Assembly: GCF_030944405.1 (NCBI RefSeq)
Contig: NZ_CP132339.1
Span: 6,651,145 to 6,715,144, forward strand
Reading direction: 5' to 3'
Source of the DNA: Janthinobacterium sp. J1-1
Lineage (GTDB): Bacteria > Pseudomonadota > Gammaproteobacteria > Burkholderiales > Burkholderiaceae_D
Length of the DNA stretch: 64,000 nt
Numbering within the stretch: the first letter of the stretch is position 1; every line of letters begins with the position of its first letter. Below the pieces are notes generated by a model that was not told the origin of the DNA, did no database searches, and saw only the letters and a list, made by a program, of their open reading frames with translations. The translations under genes were made by a program, and so were the position numbers. Shown piece by piece: positions 27,099-41,259 of the stretch.

Positions 27099-27140
27099 TG
27101 TCGGATTAGCGGGGCCGCCTAGGCGTAGCGTAATCCGACA
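27099..27140. repeat. REP-like inverted repeat after the hydroxyisourate hydrolase gene
   Basis: TGTCGGATTA (27099-27108) and TAATCCGACA (27131-27140) are perfect inverted copies around a GC-rich centre that includes AGGCGTAGCG. The GTCGGATTA...TAATCCGAC pattern resembles repetitive extragenic palindromes I associate with beta- and gammaproteobacterial genomes. It may also end the gene's transcript. Confidence 0.5.
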
Positions 27141-27179
27141 CCACCCGCGGCCCATGCCATCGCCACAAACCACCAGACG

Positions 27180-27210
27180 AAAAAAAACCCGACCATTTCT
27201 GATCGGGTTT
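27180..27210 (-). terminator. Terminator of the rRNA operon
   Basis: On the minus strand AAACCCGA pairs with TCGGGTTT and is followed by eight T residues, about 20 bases after the 3' end of 5S rRNA. Confidence 0.88.
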
Positions 27211-27231
27211 TTCTCTTGCTACGAATAACAA

Positions 27232-27345
27232 GCCTGACGATAACCTACTTTCACACTGGTTGCAGCACTATCATCGGCGCAAAGTTGTTTCACGGTCCTG
27301 TTCGGGATGGGAAGGGGTGGGACCAACTTGCTATGGTCATCAGGC
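27232..27345 (-). rRNA. rrf: 5S ribosomal RNA
   Basis: Read on the minus strand the sequence begins GCCTGATGACCATAGC and ends in the complementary CGTCAGGC, closing the 5S terminal stem. It contains the conserved CCCATCCCGAAC loop. Length about 114 bases. It is the last gene of the operon. Confidence 0.93.
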
Positions 27346-27487
27346 ATAACTTGTAATGACGCTTGTTCTCAGTTGAGCAACAAGGCCATGAATCTGGAAG
27401 AAGCAAAGATTGGGGTAATGACTGGTCATATCAACATACACGCAACGTTGTACCGTCTTATCCTCTGTACCTGCTAAGGTTATAGGG

Positions 27488-30373
<2,886 letters not shown>

Positions 30374-30540
30374 CTATAACGTTAGCCTCTGTTCACCGAA
30401 GTGAGCAAAGAGCGCTACAGGGATAAGAAAGTACAACGTTGTTGCTTGTTTGTTGATACATACAATCATTACCCATCAAGTCGCCTCATGCATTCCTGCA
30501 CGCATAGACTTGATCAATAAATAATCTTTACTTCTTCCAG

Positions 30541-30553
30541 ATTGTTAAAGAAC
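30541..30553 (-). promoter_or_regulatory. boxA-like antitermination site in the 16S-23S spacer
   Basis: On the minus strand GTTCTTTAACAAT matches the rrn boxA core bound by NusB/NusE. It lies between tRNA-Ala and 23S, the customary second boxA position. The remaining spacer to 23S (30374-30540) holds only processing sequence. Confidence 0.65.
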
Positions 30554-30620
30554 GAAACAGCAATGATCGCTAAAAGATCAAACCTAAACCCACTGGCTTA
30601 CGTTTGCACTTTCAAGTATG

Positions 30621-30696
30621 TGGTGGAGGATGACGGGATCGAACCGACGACCCCCTGCTTGCAAAGCAGGTGCTCTCCCAGCTGAGCTAATCCCCC
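30621..30696 (-). tRNA. tRNA-Ala (TGC anticodon)
   Basis: 76 bases on the minus strand from GGGGGATTAGCTCAGC to an encoded CCA, with anticodon TGC in the loop CTTTGCAAG and the GGTTCGATCCC T arm. Standard rrn spacer tRNA. Confidence 0.97.
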
Positions 30697-30714
30697 TGGG
30701 TACAACATATTAGC

Positions 30715-30791
30715 TGGTAGGGCTGGTTGGACTCGAACCAACGACCCCCGCGTTATCAACACGGTGCTCTAACCAGCTGAGCTACAGCCCC
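30715..30791 (-). tRNA. tRNA-Ile (GAT anticodon)
   Basis: 77 bases on the minus strand from GGGGCTGTAGCTCAGC to an encoded CCA, with anticodon GAT in TTGATAA and the GGTTCGAGTCC T arm. First of the two spacer tRNAs after 16S. Confidence 0.97.
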
Positions 30792-30886
30792 AACGCGGTG
30801 CTACTGACGACTACTGTTTCTTCTTCAGCTAACAGTCGATAAGTGTGAACATTTGATGGTGAAGCATTACTGCTTCGTGCAAACTC

Positions 30887-32421
<1,535 letters not shown>

Positions 32422-32604
32422 ATCTCTGTTACTTTGCCATTTTATTGGCACCGTCTTGCGACGGGTCGCTCACTCAAAAAACTGACAGGCCACTACTTTC
32501 GTAGCGTCCTATTTCATTATTTCTTGTGAACATTTGATATTTTAAGTTTTACGTCAATCCGAAGATCAACGCTGCACTTCATCAAATGCCCACACTTATC
32601 GACT

Positions 32605-32621
32605 GTTAATTGTTAAAGAAC
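32605..32621 (-). promoter_or_regulatory. boxA-like antitermination site in the rrn leader
   Basis: On the minus strand GTTCTTTAACAATTAAC, the same core as in the 16S-23S spacer, lies about 185 bases before 16S. The rest of the leader (32422-32783) holds no gene. Confidence 0.7.
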
Positions 32622-32783
32622 GGTATTCGGTACTGCCGCATTTCTGCGATTCGCGCTATCGACAAAGCGTTGTGTCTGTCATCTGCGAAGAAGGAAGAGT
32701 ATGAAGCTTTTTCAGCATTTCGTCAACCTTCTTTTTCCCCCACTTCACTCGGCATTTGCATGCGTCGTTCAGCGAGGGGGCGA

Positions 32784-32812
32784 ATTATAGCCAAGCAAAA
32801 GCAGCTGCGCAA
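32784..32812 (-). promoter_or_regulatory. Ribosomal RNA operon promoter
   Basis: On the minus strand a -35 TTGCGC (32807-32812), exactly 17 bases of spacer and a perfect -10 TATAAT (32784-32789). It is followed by a GC-rich CGCCCCC discriminator, the signature of stringently controlled rrn promoters. It begins only 8 bases or fewer from the stop of the upstream yfaP-like gene. Confidence 0.8.
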
Positions 32813-32819
32813 GGGTCAT

Positions 32820-33572
32820 TTATGGGAGGACGAAAGATTTCACCAAGGTCAGCTCGCCGGCGGCCCGCATCGGCACCTGGAAGCTCTGCAGCTTTTCGCT
32901 CGGCGTGCCCTCATTGGTGATCACCGACAGGCGGGCCACCGTCAGCACCGAGGTGTTCTCGCCGCTGCCGTAGTAATTGACATAGACGTGATAGTTGCCC
33001 TTGACGGGGGCCGCACTGGAAAAGATTTCCGGGCCATAGCCGGTGGTCACGTCCACGTCCAGCGCGCCGCCATCTTTCAGCACGCGATTGCCGTACCAGG
33101 CATGGCCTCCGTCGGGCGTGACCACGTGCAGATCGAGGTCGGTGCCGGCGCTGTCCCACGACAGCACGATGCGCAGGCGCGCCTGGGTCTTGCCCTGGTA
33201 GCTGTCGACAAACTGGGTGCGTGCGCGGCTCCTGCCGTCCGGCGAGCGCACTTCGACGCTGTTCGAGCCGCTGCCGAAGCCATACGGACGGCCATAAGCG
33301 CCGTTCTCGCCCACTTCCATCGGCATGGCCACGCCGTTGACCACCAGCGTGGCTGGCTTGCCCTTGCCGGCGCCCGCGATGCGCCCTCGTATCTGCGCCG
33401 TCTCGCTCTGGCCCGGCTGCAGGTTGACCGAGGCGGCGGGGTAGTTGACGGCTTGCGTGTATTCTTCTTGCGCGCCGGCCGAATTGCGCCAGCCGCTTTT
33501 GGGCGCGTCGATGGTGACCTGGGCCTGCGCCCACAGCGGCAGCAACAGCAAGGAAATCGGCAGTGTTTTCAT
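32820..33572 (-). CDS. Exported YfaP/DUF2135 protein, copy 1 (end of macroglobulin operon)
   Basis: A 250-residue exported protein with signal peptide MKTLPISLLLLPLWAQA and a DUF2135 domain. The hallmark is DLDLHVVTPDG, followed by GGALDVDVTTGYGPEIF and beta-strand-rich segments. The same overall pattern recurs in the gene just upstream, so the two are tandem paralogues. In E. coli YfaP is encoded with YfaQ, YfaS, YfaT and YfaA; in Pseudomonas the related mag operon places such a protein with the macroglobulin. An alternative start is one codon upstream (33575), and the upstream stop lies within a few bases. Biochemical role unknown. Confidence 0.82.
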   Translation of the reverse strand: MKTLPISLLLLPLWAQAQVTIDAPKSGWRNSAGAQEEYTQAVNYPAASVNLQPGQSETAQIRGRIAGAGKGKPATLVVNGVAMPMEVGENGAYGRPYGFGSGSNSVEVRSPDGRSRARTQFVDSYQGKTQARLRIVLSWDSAGTDLDLHVVTPDGGHAWYGNRVLKDGGALDVDVTTGYGPEIFSSAAPVKGNYHVYVNYYGSGENTSVLTVARLSVITNEGTPSEKLQSFQVPMRAAGELTLVKSFVLP

Positions 33573-33576
33573 CATC

Positions 33577-34374
33577 TCAGTACTTGAAGGTCTTGACCAG
33601 CGTAAGCTCGCCGATACCGCGCAAGGGCACGACAAACTCCTCGCGCCGCTCGCGCGCCGTGTTTTCGTTGAACACCAGCGTGATGCGGCTGGTAATGACG
33701 GGCCGCTGGCGCGTTTTCTCATCGAAGTGATAACCATCGCCGCTGAAATTGCCCCAGTAATTGATCCACACCTGGTACAGCCCGCGCATGGGCGAGGTCA
33801 TCATGAAGTTTTCCGGCCCCGGCCCGTCGACGGTGTCGGCATCGAGTCCGCCGCCGTTGCTCAAGGTCGGATGCGACCAGAACGCATGCTGGCCATCGGG
33901 CGTGACCACATGCAGGTCGACCTCGGCCTGGCTGTCGTCCCATGCGGCGATAATGCGGATCATGGGCTGCGGCCGGCTGCGGTCCGCTTCGTAAAACTGC
34001 ACGCGCTTGACCGGCTTGCCATCGGGCGAGCGGATCTCGATGCTGTTCGAGCCGGAACCGAAGGAATAGGCGCGCGCATAGCGGCCATCGTCATCTGTAT
34101 ATAGCGGCGTCGGATTGCCATTGACCACCAGCTTGTGGACAGCCCGGTTTTTGCCCGCCTTCTCAAGCTCGCCGCGGATCATTCGCCGCCCGCTCTGCGC
34201 GCCGCGATCGACCAGCGAATATGGATAATTGACCGCCAGCTCATCGGACTTGTCGGTCAGTCCCGCGCGATTCCAGCCGCCAAACGGGGTGCTCATGCTC
34301 TTGTCGGCGGCCAGCGCACAAGGCGCGGCCTGCGCCAGCACGGCGCCACTCAATATCAGGACGGAGTAATTCAC
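33577..34374 (-). CDS. Exported YfaP/DUF2135 protein, copy 2
   Basis: A 265-residue paralogue of the next gene, with signal peptide (about 1-23, ending ALAA). The DUF2135 core EVDLHVVTPDGQHAFW is followed by GGLDADTVDGPGPENF. Shared blocks with the other copy include SFGSGSNSIEIRSPDG near residue 105 and the C-terminal GELTLVKTF. The start overlaps the yfaQ-like stop by four bases (ATGA). The duplication suggests a heteromeric partner pair for the macroglobulin, which is inference. Confidence 0.82.
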   Translation of the reverse strand: MNYSVLILSGAVLAQAAPCALAADKSMSTPFGGWNRAGLTDKSDELAVNYPYSLVDRGAQSGRRMIRGELEKAGKNRAVHKLVVNGNPTPLYTDDDGRYARAYSFGSGSNSIEIRSPDGKPVKRVQFYEADRSRPQPMIRIIAAWDDSQAEVDLHVVTPDGQHAFWSHPTLSNGGGLDADTVDGPGPENFMMTSPMRGLYQVWINYWGNFSGDGYHFDEKTRQRPVITSRITLVFNENTARERREEFVVPLRGIGELTLVKTFKY

Positions 34375-36047
34375 ATCGCCTCCAGGTTCAGGTCGACCAG
34401 CCGGCGCGCCAGCTGTTCCACATAATCTTCATCCTGGCCGCGCGGATGGTTGCGCAGGCCAAGATGCAGGTATTCATGGGCCAGGGTGATGCGGTCTTCG
34501 CGCGTGGCCAGCGGCCGCATGTAGATGCGGTTGCGCGACTGCTCGGAATACGGCGCGCCGCTCGACAAGGCACAGACCAGTGGCGCTTGCGGCGGCGCCT
34601 CGTAGCCGGCCTCGCGCAGCAGCACGCGCCGCCAGCGTGGCACGGACCGGGCCAGCCAGTCTTCGTTTTGCGCCAGGCGCTGGCAGCGCGCGCCGGTATT
34701 GCCAAAGGTGCTCAGCGCGCCGCCCGGGTAGGCGGCCGCCAGCAACTCGTCATAGTGCTTGCCTTGCCTGGCCTGCCGCACCGCTTCCGTCCACGCCATC
34801 GTGCCCTCGGACGGCGTGGTGCTGTGATAGCGCACGGTGACGCCATCGACGATCAATTGGTCGGTCCAGCGCGCGATCGCCAGCGCCGCCGGCGTGGCCG
34901 GGCTGGGACTGACGCGCTGGGTGGCGCTGCTGTCGGCGATCTGCTGGCAGCCCGCCACCGTCACCGCGTTCTGCTGCAGATACGTGCGCGCGGCAATCGC
35001 CAGCGCTTTGGCCGCTTCCGGCTCGCCGGCATTCGCTTCGCGGTCCAGCACGCGCGCCACATATTCATTGACGCCGAAGCGGCCGCGCAATTGCGGGCGG
35101 CCACCCTTGTCCTGTACCAGCATCAGTTCGCCGCTGCTGCGCAAGGCCAGGTTCTGGCCATTTTCAAAGCGCACATGGTAGCGGCCATTGAGCGGCCCGG
35201 GTGCGGCAATACCGCGCTCGCCACGCACGGCGCGGATCGGATAGCGCTGGAAGTAATCGACCACCACGCAGCCGCCATCGTCGGCCGCGCCCACCGGCGG
35301 CAAGCTGGCGGCCAGTCTGGGCGCCCACTGCTCGAACACATTGCTGCTGCCGCCCGCGCCGCCAAACCAGATCGGCGTGCCATCAGCCAGCCAGCCGGCC
35401 GCGCCGCCGATGCGCCCACTCGCCTGATGCCAGGAATAGGTCTTGACGCGCAGTTGGCTGCCGAACCAGCGGGCCGTACCTGCGCCGCGTCCATCGAGCA
35501 CCACCCGCAGCAGCGCCGCTTCGGCATCCTGGCGACTGGCAGCCGGAATGCTGCCCAGCGCGCGCAGCAAGCTGTCCAGGCGCACCGTGCGCTTTGGTGC
35601 CAGTTGGGCGGGATCCGCCAGCCAGGCAAAGTCGCCCGCGGGCGCGCTACCCAGGCGACCGGTCCAGTATTTGCGCCACGGCGCGGCGGTGATCATCAGG
35701 CGTTTGGGCGAGAAAAACAGGCCGCAGGACTGCGCCAGCGCCGCGTCGTGGCCTATGCTCTGGCCCGCGTCGCAGCAATACACTTCTTCCGGATCACGGC
35801 CACCGCAGCGGTAGTCCGGCATCGCCACCTTGCTGTCGCTGGCGTAGACATACACGAACAGCTTCCACAGGCTGGCCAGCGGCACCTGCCGCGCGCCGTC
35901 GAACGGCGGCGGCGCGGCGCCGCCCTGGCGCAGCTGGCGCACTTCCAGCTTGCCGTCGCGCCACCAGGCCATATCCAGCGAAGCCGCCCACGCAGGCGCG
36001 GCCAGCAAGGTGGCAAGCATCAAGGCTGGACGGGCAAAGCGCATCAC
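34371..36047 (-). CDS. yfaQ: YfaQ-like exported protein (DUF2300) with SpoIID-like and HExxH regions
   Basis: A 558-residue exported protein, signal peptide 1-21 (ending AWA). The central part contains EYVARVLDREAN and ALAIAARTYLQ, matching the SpoIID/LytB pattern of proteins acting on peptidoglycan. Near the C-terminus AHEYLHLGL (His524) is an HExxH zinc-binding motif. Several Cys, including a CC pair near residue 90, suit an oxidised periplasmic protein. Both ends overlap neighbouring genes by ATGA. Possible roles are cell-wall attachment or processing of the macroglobulin; neither is demonstrated here. Confidence 0.82.
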   Translation of the reverse strand: MMRFARPALMLATLLAAPAWAASLDMAWWRDGKLEVRQLRQGGAAPPPFDGARQVPLASLWKLFVYVYASDSKVAMPDYRCGGRDPEEVYCCDAGQSIGHDAALAQSCGLFFSPKRLMITAAPWRKYWTGRLGSAPAGDFAWLADPAQLAPKRTVRLDSLLRALGSIPAASRQDAEAALLRVVLDGRGAGTARWFGSQLRVKTYSWHQASGRIGGAAGWLADGTPIWFGGAGGSSNVFEQWAPRLAASLPPVGAADDGGCVVVDYFQRYPIRAVRGERGIAAPGPLNGRYHVRFENGQNLALRSSGELMLVQDKGGRPQLRGRFGVNEYVARVLDREANAGEPEAAKALAIAARTYLQQNAVTVAGCQQIADSSATQRVSPSPATPAALAIARWTDQLIVDGVTVRYHSTTPSEGTMAWTEAVRQARQGKHYDELLAAAYPGGALSTFGNTGARCQRLAQNEDWLARSVPRWRRVLLREAGYEAPPQAPLVCALSSGAPYSEQSRNRIYMRPLATREDRITLAHEYLHLGLRNHPRGQDEDYVEQLARRLVDLNLEAM

Positions 36048-39000
36048 TCGACCTTCAGCGCGCGCGTGGTCTTGCCGCTTCCCTCGAAGGCCTTCTGCTC
36101 CGGCTGGTACATGCGGTAAAAGCGCGCCGGCGGCAGCACATAACTGCCCTTCTGCGCAAAGCGGATCAGATGGCGCACCGTCACGTCGCCTTCCAACGGC
36201 TCGACCGGCACGGCATAACCGTCGCGCCGTTCGGTGTGGCGCGCGCGTTCCAGCGCGGCCGGCTTGTCGCCCGCCATAACCATGCCCCAGGTGGTCGATT
36301 CGACCATCGCGCCGGGCGGCAGCGCCACTTCCAGCAGGCCAAAGCGGTGTTTCGTACCCGGCGCCGCTTTCAGGGTGATTTCATCGAGATACAGCGCGTC
36401 CGTGCTCAGTGCTTCGCCCGGCTTGACCAGCTCCGTCGTATAGCCGCCCTTGCCCGCCTTCATGCGCAGGATGCGCCGCTCGACGGTGACCGGCAATGTC
36501 TGCGTTTCGGCGGCATGGCTGTCGTACTGCACCACGGCCACCGTGCCGGCCGGCGCCGGCGTCGATGCCGAGAGGCGCAACTTATCAGGCACTGCCTTGG
36601 CGTCCGTCCAGCGCCACACCGCTTGCCCACTGCGGCTGTCGCGTTTCTGCCATGCGCCGTCCAGTGCGAGGGTCAGCCCCTTGCCGAATGCTACGCCGCC
36701 CAGTTTCTTCTGCACCCACATCAAGGTCATCGCGCGGTCCAGGGTCGGCATCTCGGCGCGCACGCTGGCCAGCACCGCCTCGGCCTGGGTCGCAGGCACT
36801 TCGCCGGCCAGCATCAGCAAGGCCTGCGCCACCGGCGCTTTCGACTCGCGCAAGACCTGCCAGGCGCTGGCCACTTGCAGCTGCAGCGAGTGCGGCAAGG
36901 CGATGCCGTTCTGCGCGGCGACCAGCGCCACCAGGCCCAGGCTCATCGCCTGCGCTTCGCGGTCAGCGGCGCCGCCCAGCAGCAGGCTGCCGCTGTCGCC
37001 AGGCTGGCGCGGCTTGCCGCCCAGGGTGGCAATCGCGCTGTCGTCGACCAGGCCCGAGGCCAGCGTCTGCGTCGGCAAACCCATCTCGTGCGCCATCCAC
37101 AGCACCAGCGCGCGGTCGCCCAGCGGGTCCTTCAAGCCGCTCTCGCTGTAGACCGCCAGCAGCTTGTTCCAGTGCTCGGCCGGCAGCTCGATGCGCAGCG
37201 CGCGCGAGGCGTACCAGTCGGCGTAATAGGCGTAAGCCGTCATCAGCGCATTGCCGGCGGTGGCATTGCCCCACCAGCCGAAGACGGCTTTCGGGCCGGC
37301 CATCGACACCAGCCGCAAACGCTGCGCGGTCAGGGTCGCCTGCAGGCGCTCGTATGGCGCGCCGGCGTCCGGGCCCAGGCTTTGGGTGGCCAGCACCAGC
37401 GGAATCAGGCGGCTGGCCGTCTGCTCGACGCAGCCATACGGGTAATCGATCAGGTCGTCGGCGATGCGCGCGAACTGGCTGGCGGCACCTTGCGTGAACG
37501 CCACGCGGATATTTCGCGCGTCGGCCGGCAGCTTGAGCGCCAGTTCACCTGTGGCGCCATCCAACGGCAGCACCAGCGAGCGCGGACTGCTCCAGGCGGC
37601 GGGCAGCGTCTGCATGGCCGTGTCCAGCGCATCGACCACTTTGCCGTTCTGTTTCAGCTCCAGGCGCAGCGGCCCGCTGCCTGCGGCAAGCGGGAATTCG
37701 ACATAGTTCACGCCCGGTTTGGCCGACAGTTTTTCCGTCTTGGTTTGCGTGCCGCCTGCGCCCGACAAAGTGACGTCCAGCGCCTGCTCCTTGCCGGTCT
37801 GGTTGAACACCGCCACCGAGGCGCGCGGCGCGTCGCCGGCGCGCATCCAGTCGGGCGCGGTCCATTTGGCATAGAAGCTTTTATCGGAACGCAGATAGCC
37901 GGTGCGCTGGCCCACGCGCCCCTGATCATCCATCGCGCGGCCGGTAATCCGCCAGCGGGTCAGCGCGTCGGGCATGGTGAAACTGACGCGCGCATTGCCA
38001 CTGGCGTCGGTCTTCAGCGACGGCGCCCAGTAGGCGGTATCGATATTGTCACGGCGCGGGCGTTCCAGCACCTTCACGCCACGCTCGTTGTAATTGTGGC
38101 GGGCCGGCGCGCCGGCGGTGCGGCCCTGCGCCATGTCGTAGCTGATAAAGGACAGGCTGGCCGTGGTGCGCACGTTGTTGCGGCGCGGATGGTAGAAGAA
38201 GTCGCCGATTTCGGGCGCGATTTCCGGCTGCAGCACATAGATCATCTCATCGACCACACCCAGCGCCACCATGGTGCTCAAAGGCTTGCCGTCCAGGGTC
38301 GCCTTGACGTCCAGCGTGACTTTTTCGCCGGGCTGGTAGACCTCCTTGTCCGCCTTGAACTGGAGCGCGATGCGCGGCTCGATCACCTGCAGGCCGGCGT
38401 TCTCGAACACGAAGTCGCCATTGCGCGTGTAGGCCACCGAGAACGTCATGTTCGGGCCGTGTTCCTCCTTGACGGGTATGCGCACGCGCCACTGGCGCGG
38501 CGCCACGCGCTTTGCCTGGTACCACTCGGCGCTGCCTGCCATCAGGCCATGGTGTTCCACCTTGTCGCGCTCCAGCGTGAACAGCGCCTGGTCGACCTTG
38601 TCGGAAAACGTGATCAGCGCTTCGGCGGTATCGCCGGGACGATAGCGGGCGCGGTCCAGCACGATCTCGATGCTGCCCGGCGTGGCCTGCACGCCGTCAC
38701 CCGAGACCCAGTGGCTGGCTGCCGCCAGCAGGTTGCCGCGCTCGTCGCGCAGCGCCAGCTGATACGAACCCGAGGCGGGGAATGTCACGTCCCAGCCCTT
38801 GGCGTTCGGATCGAAAGCGCCGTCGGTCTTCGTCTGTTTTTCCAGCTGTACCATCTCCCAGCGCACCGGCTTGGCCGCGCCCTGGCCGTCCGCCAGCAAA
38901 TCAAAATGCACGGCCTGGCCCGGGTCGGAAAACTGGCGCGTGGCTTTCAACTGATACGTGGTAATCGAGCGTTCGATCATCAGCTCGCGCGTCGCCTTGA

Positions 39001-40588
39001 CGCGGTAGGCCGCGCCATCGGTTGCCAGCACAGTCAATATATAGCGCGAGGGATCGGTGGCGGCCGGCAAAGTGAAATCCAGATTGCCGCTGCCGTCGCT
39101 GACGACTTCCTCGGTCTTCAGCGCCACCGGAAACAAGCCGCTATAACGCAGCTCGCCTTCGACCATGGTGTTTTGCTGGCTGCGCAGCGAGAGGGTCATC
39201 TTCGCGTTTTTCACCGGCTTGCCATCCGGGTAGCGCAGCGCGATGCTGCCCTTGACCGCCTCGCCCGTCTTGAATTCGGGTTTCGATGGCTGGACATTGA
39301 TTTCAAAGTGCGGCTTGACATATTCGGCCACGCGGAAGGCCGCGCCATACACGCCGTCCTTGTAATTGAAGCGCAGCTCATAGCCGCCGGCGGTGGCTTC
39401 CCTGGGCAGGCGGAAGCGCGTTTCGGCGCCCGTGTCACCAGACAGCTGCAGCGTTTGCGTCAGCAGCGGCGTGCCGTTCGGATTGAGCACGCTCAGGCTG
39501 ATGGGCGCCGCGGCGGCGGCCTGCGAGTTGCGCGCCGAGGTGAATTCGCGACCCAAGAACTTCACGTTGACTTCGTCGCCGGGGCGGTACAGGGGCCGGT
39601 CGGTCACCGCATAGATCTTGGTGTTGTAGATCTCGCTGTCATAGTAGAAATTCTCGGACACGAACACACCGCCGGCGCGGTCCTGGCCCAGCACATAGGT
39701 GTGTTCGGGGCTGCCGCGCTCCATCGAGGCGACCCCGTCGGCGCCGGTGCTGGCCGACTGCAGCACGCCGGTGCCGTCGGTCCATGCCACGCTGGCGCCG
39801 GCCACGGCGGCGCTGTTGTCGCGCCGTGCGGTCCACACCAGCATCTGGACGGACGAGACCTTGGTCACCGCCACCGTGTCCGACACGAACACCAGGGTGG
39901 TGGCGCGGTGTTCGCCGATGATCGCTTCGATCAGGTACAGGCCCGGCTTGCGCTTGCCGAGCGGGATCATCACATTGCCGGCGCCGGCGACGATGAATTC
40001 GCTGCTGGAGCCATCGAGTTTCACGCCTTTCGGCGGTTCAATCGCCTTCGCCTGCCACAACGGATAGCGGAAGCTGTCGACCAGCTCCATGCCCTTGATC
40101 GGCTTGTACTGCGGATGGTTGGCAAACACGGTGCGCCGGCGGATCGCGTCATTGGTCGCCAGTTGCGGCTGCTCTTTTGTCACGGCGAGGCGCGCGTCGC
40201 CCGAAAACAGCTTGCGCCAGGCCAGGCGCGACTGCTTCCACCAGCTGTCCCACAAAAAGCTCAAGGTGTTGGCCAGGCCTTCGCCCTGGTAATTGCCTTC
40301 GACCTGGATGCGGTGCAGATTGCGCTGCTTCTTCAAAAACTCCATCGGTTCGGGCACGCGGTAGACGACGATGTCGGCGCCCGAATACGCTTCCAGGTTC
40401 ATGCGCCCCATGTCGCGGCCCGGCACTTCCAGGCGCACGCGCGCTTCGTCGGCGCTGCCGTAGCTGGCGTCCGACAGCAGGAAGAACGGCTCGCCCTTGA
40501 AGGTCGTGTAATTGCTTGGCTGGCGTTCCTGCGCCGAGGCGCCAGCCATCAGCACGAACGCCAGCAAACTCGCAAAAAGCAGCTTCAT
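36044..40588 (-). CDS. yfaS: Bacterial alpha-2-macroglobulin (YfaS/MagD type) with thioester motif
   Basis: A 1514-residue periplasmic protease-trap-like protein. The signal peptide (about 1-19, ending ASA) has no lipobox Cys. MG-type beta domains run through the N-terminal two thirds ([16 protein letters not shown] near residue 335, the macroglobulin signature). The A2M core has [14 protein letters not shown], and [12 protein letters not shown] around Cys1053 is a CxEQ thioester in an alpha-helical thioester domain. A C-terminal receptor-like domain ends with the bacterial A2M motif. Start chosen at 40588, where ATG overlaps the yfaT stop. Bacterial homologues bind proteases and protect the envelope. 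Confidence 0.92.
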   Translation of the reverse strand: MKLLFASLLAFVLMAGASAQERQPSNYTTFKGEPFFLLSDASYGSADEARVRLEVPGRDMGRMNLEAYSGADIVVYRVPEPMEFLKKQRNLHRIQVEGNYQGEGLANTLSFLWDSWWKQSRLAWRKLFSGDARLAVTKEQPQLATNDAIRRRTVFANHPQYKPIKGMELVDSFRYPLWQAKAIEPPKGVKLDGSSSEFIVAGAGNVMIPLGKRKPGLYLIEAIIGEHRATTLVFVSDTVAVTKVSSVQMLVWTARRDNSAAVAGASVAWTDGTGVLQSASTGADGVASMERGSPEHTYVLGQDRAGGVFVSENFYYDSEIYNTKIYAVTDRPLYRPGDEVNVKFLGREFTSARNSQAAAAAPISLSVLNPNGTPLLTQTLQLSGDTGAETRFRLPREATAGGYELRFNYKDGVYGAAFRVAEYVKPHFEINVQPSKPEFKTGEAVKGSIALRYPDGKPVKNAKMTLSLRSQQNTMVEGELRYSGLFPVALKTEEVVSDGSGNLDFTLPAATDPSRYILTVLATDGAAYRVKATRELMIERSITTYQLKATRQFSDPGQAVHFDLLADGQGAAKPVRWEMVQLEKQTKTDGAFDPNAKGWDVTFPASGSYQLALRDERGNLLAAASHWVSGDGVQATPGSIEIVLDRARYRPGDTAEALITFSDKVDQALFTLERDKVEHHGLMAGSAEWYQAKRVAPRQWRVRIPVKEEHGPNMTFSVAYTRNGDFVFENAGLQVIEPRIALQFKADKEVYQPGEKVTLDVKATLDGKPLSTMVALGVVDEMIYVLQPEIAPEIGDFFYHPRRNNVRTTASLSFISYDMAQGRTAGAPARHNYNERGVKVLERPRRDNIDTAYWAPSLKTDASGNARVSFTMPDALTRWRITGRAMDDQGRVGQRTGYLRSDKSFYAKWTAPDWMRAGDAPRASVAVFNQTGKEQALDVTLSGAGGTQTKTEKLSAKPGVNYVEFPLAAGSGPLRLELKQNGKVVDALDTAMQTLPAAWSSPRSLVLPLDGATGELALKLPADARNIRVAFTQGAASQFARIADDLIDYPYGCVEQTASRLIPLVLATQSLGPDAGAPYERLQATLTAQRLRLVSMAGPKAVFGWWGNATAGNALMTAYAYYADWYASRALRIELPAEHWNKLLAVYSESGLKDPLGDRALVLWMAHEMGLPTQTLASGLVDDSAIATLGGKPRQPGDSGSLLLGGAADREAQAMSLGLVALVAAQNGIALPHSLQLQVASAWQVLRESKAPVAQALLMLAGEVPATQAEAVLASVRAEMPTLDRAMTLMWVQKKLGGVAFGKGLTLALDGAWQKRDSRSGQAVWRWTDAKAVPDKLRLSASTPAPAGTVAVVQYDSHAAETQTLPVTVERRILRMKAGKGGYTTELVKPGEALSTDALYLDEITLKAAPGTKHRFGLLEVALPPGAMVESTTWGMVMAGDKPAALERARHTERRDGYAVPVEPLEGDVTVRHLIRFAQKGSYVLPPARFYRMYQPEQKAFEGSGKTTRALKVE

Positions 40589-41259
40589 GATAAAAACGCC
40601 AGCCGGTATACCCCGGCGAAATTCGGATTGTTGGGCACAGGTTGCCACCGGGTGTCCTTCCAAGTCGTGAGTTGTTTGATATCGACGGTCCGCAGACCAT
40701 TGTCGTCGGGGGTGACGGTGCCGGTGTGGTAGGCGATGCGCGCTCCCATCCAGACCATCAGATGTTGTTCGTCGCCCTGGTCGAAAAACAGCAGGTCGCC
40801 GGGCAGCGCCTGGCTGATCTCGCGGGCGATAAAGCGGCTGTTGTGCTGTACCAGCGCCAGCGCCGTGACAAAGTGGCCAACGGTGCCGCCCGTCTGCACC
40901 CAGCGGTTGCGCAGCGCGGCCTGGTGTGCGTCCAGCTCCAGTTCGGGCGGCAGGCGCCGGTCGCTGGCGATGCCGTTCGCGTGCAGCCACTTCGCATCAT
41001 GCACGGTAAGCGCTTCATTGACGGCAAAGCGCACCAGGCCGGCGCAGTCGCGGTGGATCCAGCGCGGCGACGGTCCCCGTTCGATCTGGGCATTCACGAT
41101 GCGCAGCATCCAGGCCTGGAAGGCGCGGCTTTGCGCTTGCGACAGCCGCACCTGCTCCTCAACCGGTTCGCGCAGAGCCCAGGCCCTGGATGCGGCCACC
41201 ATGGCGGCGCACCCGGCGAGCAAGCGCAAGGCGGCGCGGCGCGCATGCACCACCGTCAT
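40585..41259 (-). CDS. yfaT: YfaT-like DUF1175 protein with NlpC/P60-like motifs
   Basis: A 224-residue exported protein; the N-terminus [24 protein letters not shown] looks like a twin-Arg-poor signal or lipoprotein-like leader. The pattern [10 protein letters not shown] (Cys72), LPGDLLFF and QHLMVWMG (His166) matches the Cys and His of NlpC/P60-type papain-like hydrolases, so a peptidoglycan-related or amidase role is plausible. The start at 41259 overlaps the yfaA stop (ATGA) and the stop overlaps the yfaS start (ATGA). Confidence 0.8.
   Translation of the reverse strand: MTVVHARRAALRLLAGCAAMVAASRAWALREPVEEQVRLSQAQSRAFQAWMLRIVNAQIERGPSPRWIHRDCAGLVRFAVNEALTVHDAKWLHANGIASDRRLPPELELDAHQAALRNRWVQTGGTVGHFVTALALVQHNSRFIAREISQALPGDLLFFDQGDEQHLMVWMGARIAYHTGTVTPDDNGLRTVDIKQLTTWKDTRWQPVPNNPNFAGVYRLAFLS

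Noticed and set aside
36170..40732. A 1520-codon open frame on the plus strand opposite the macroglobulin gene
   Set aside because: It mirrors the GC-rich codon pattern of the real gene, encodes a His/Arg/Gln-rich low-complexity protein and has no family motifs.
40589..40990. Upstream extension of the macroglobulin frame
   Set aside because: It would run through the yfaT gene; the signal peptide and ATGA overlap at 40588 mark the real start.
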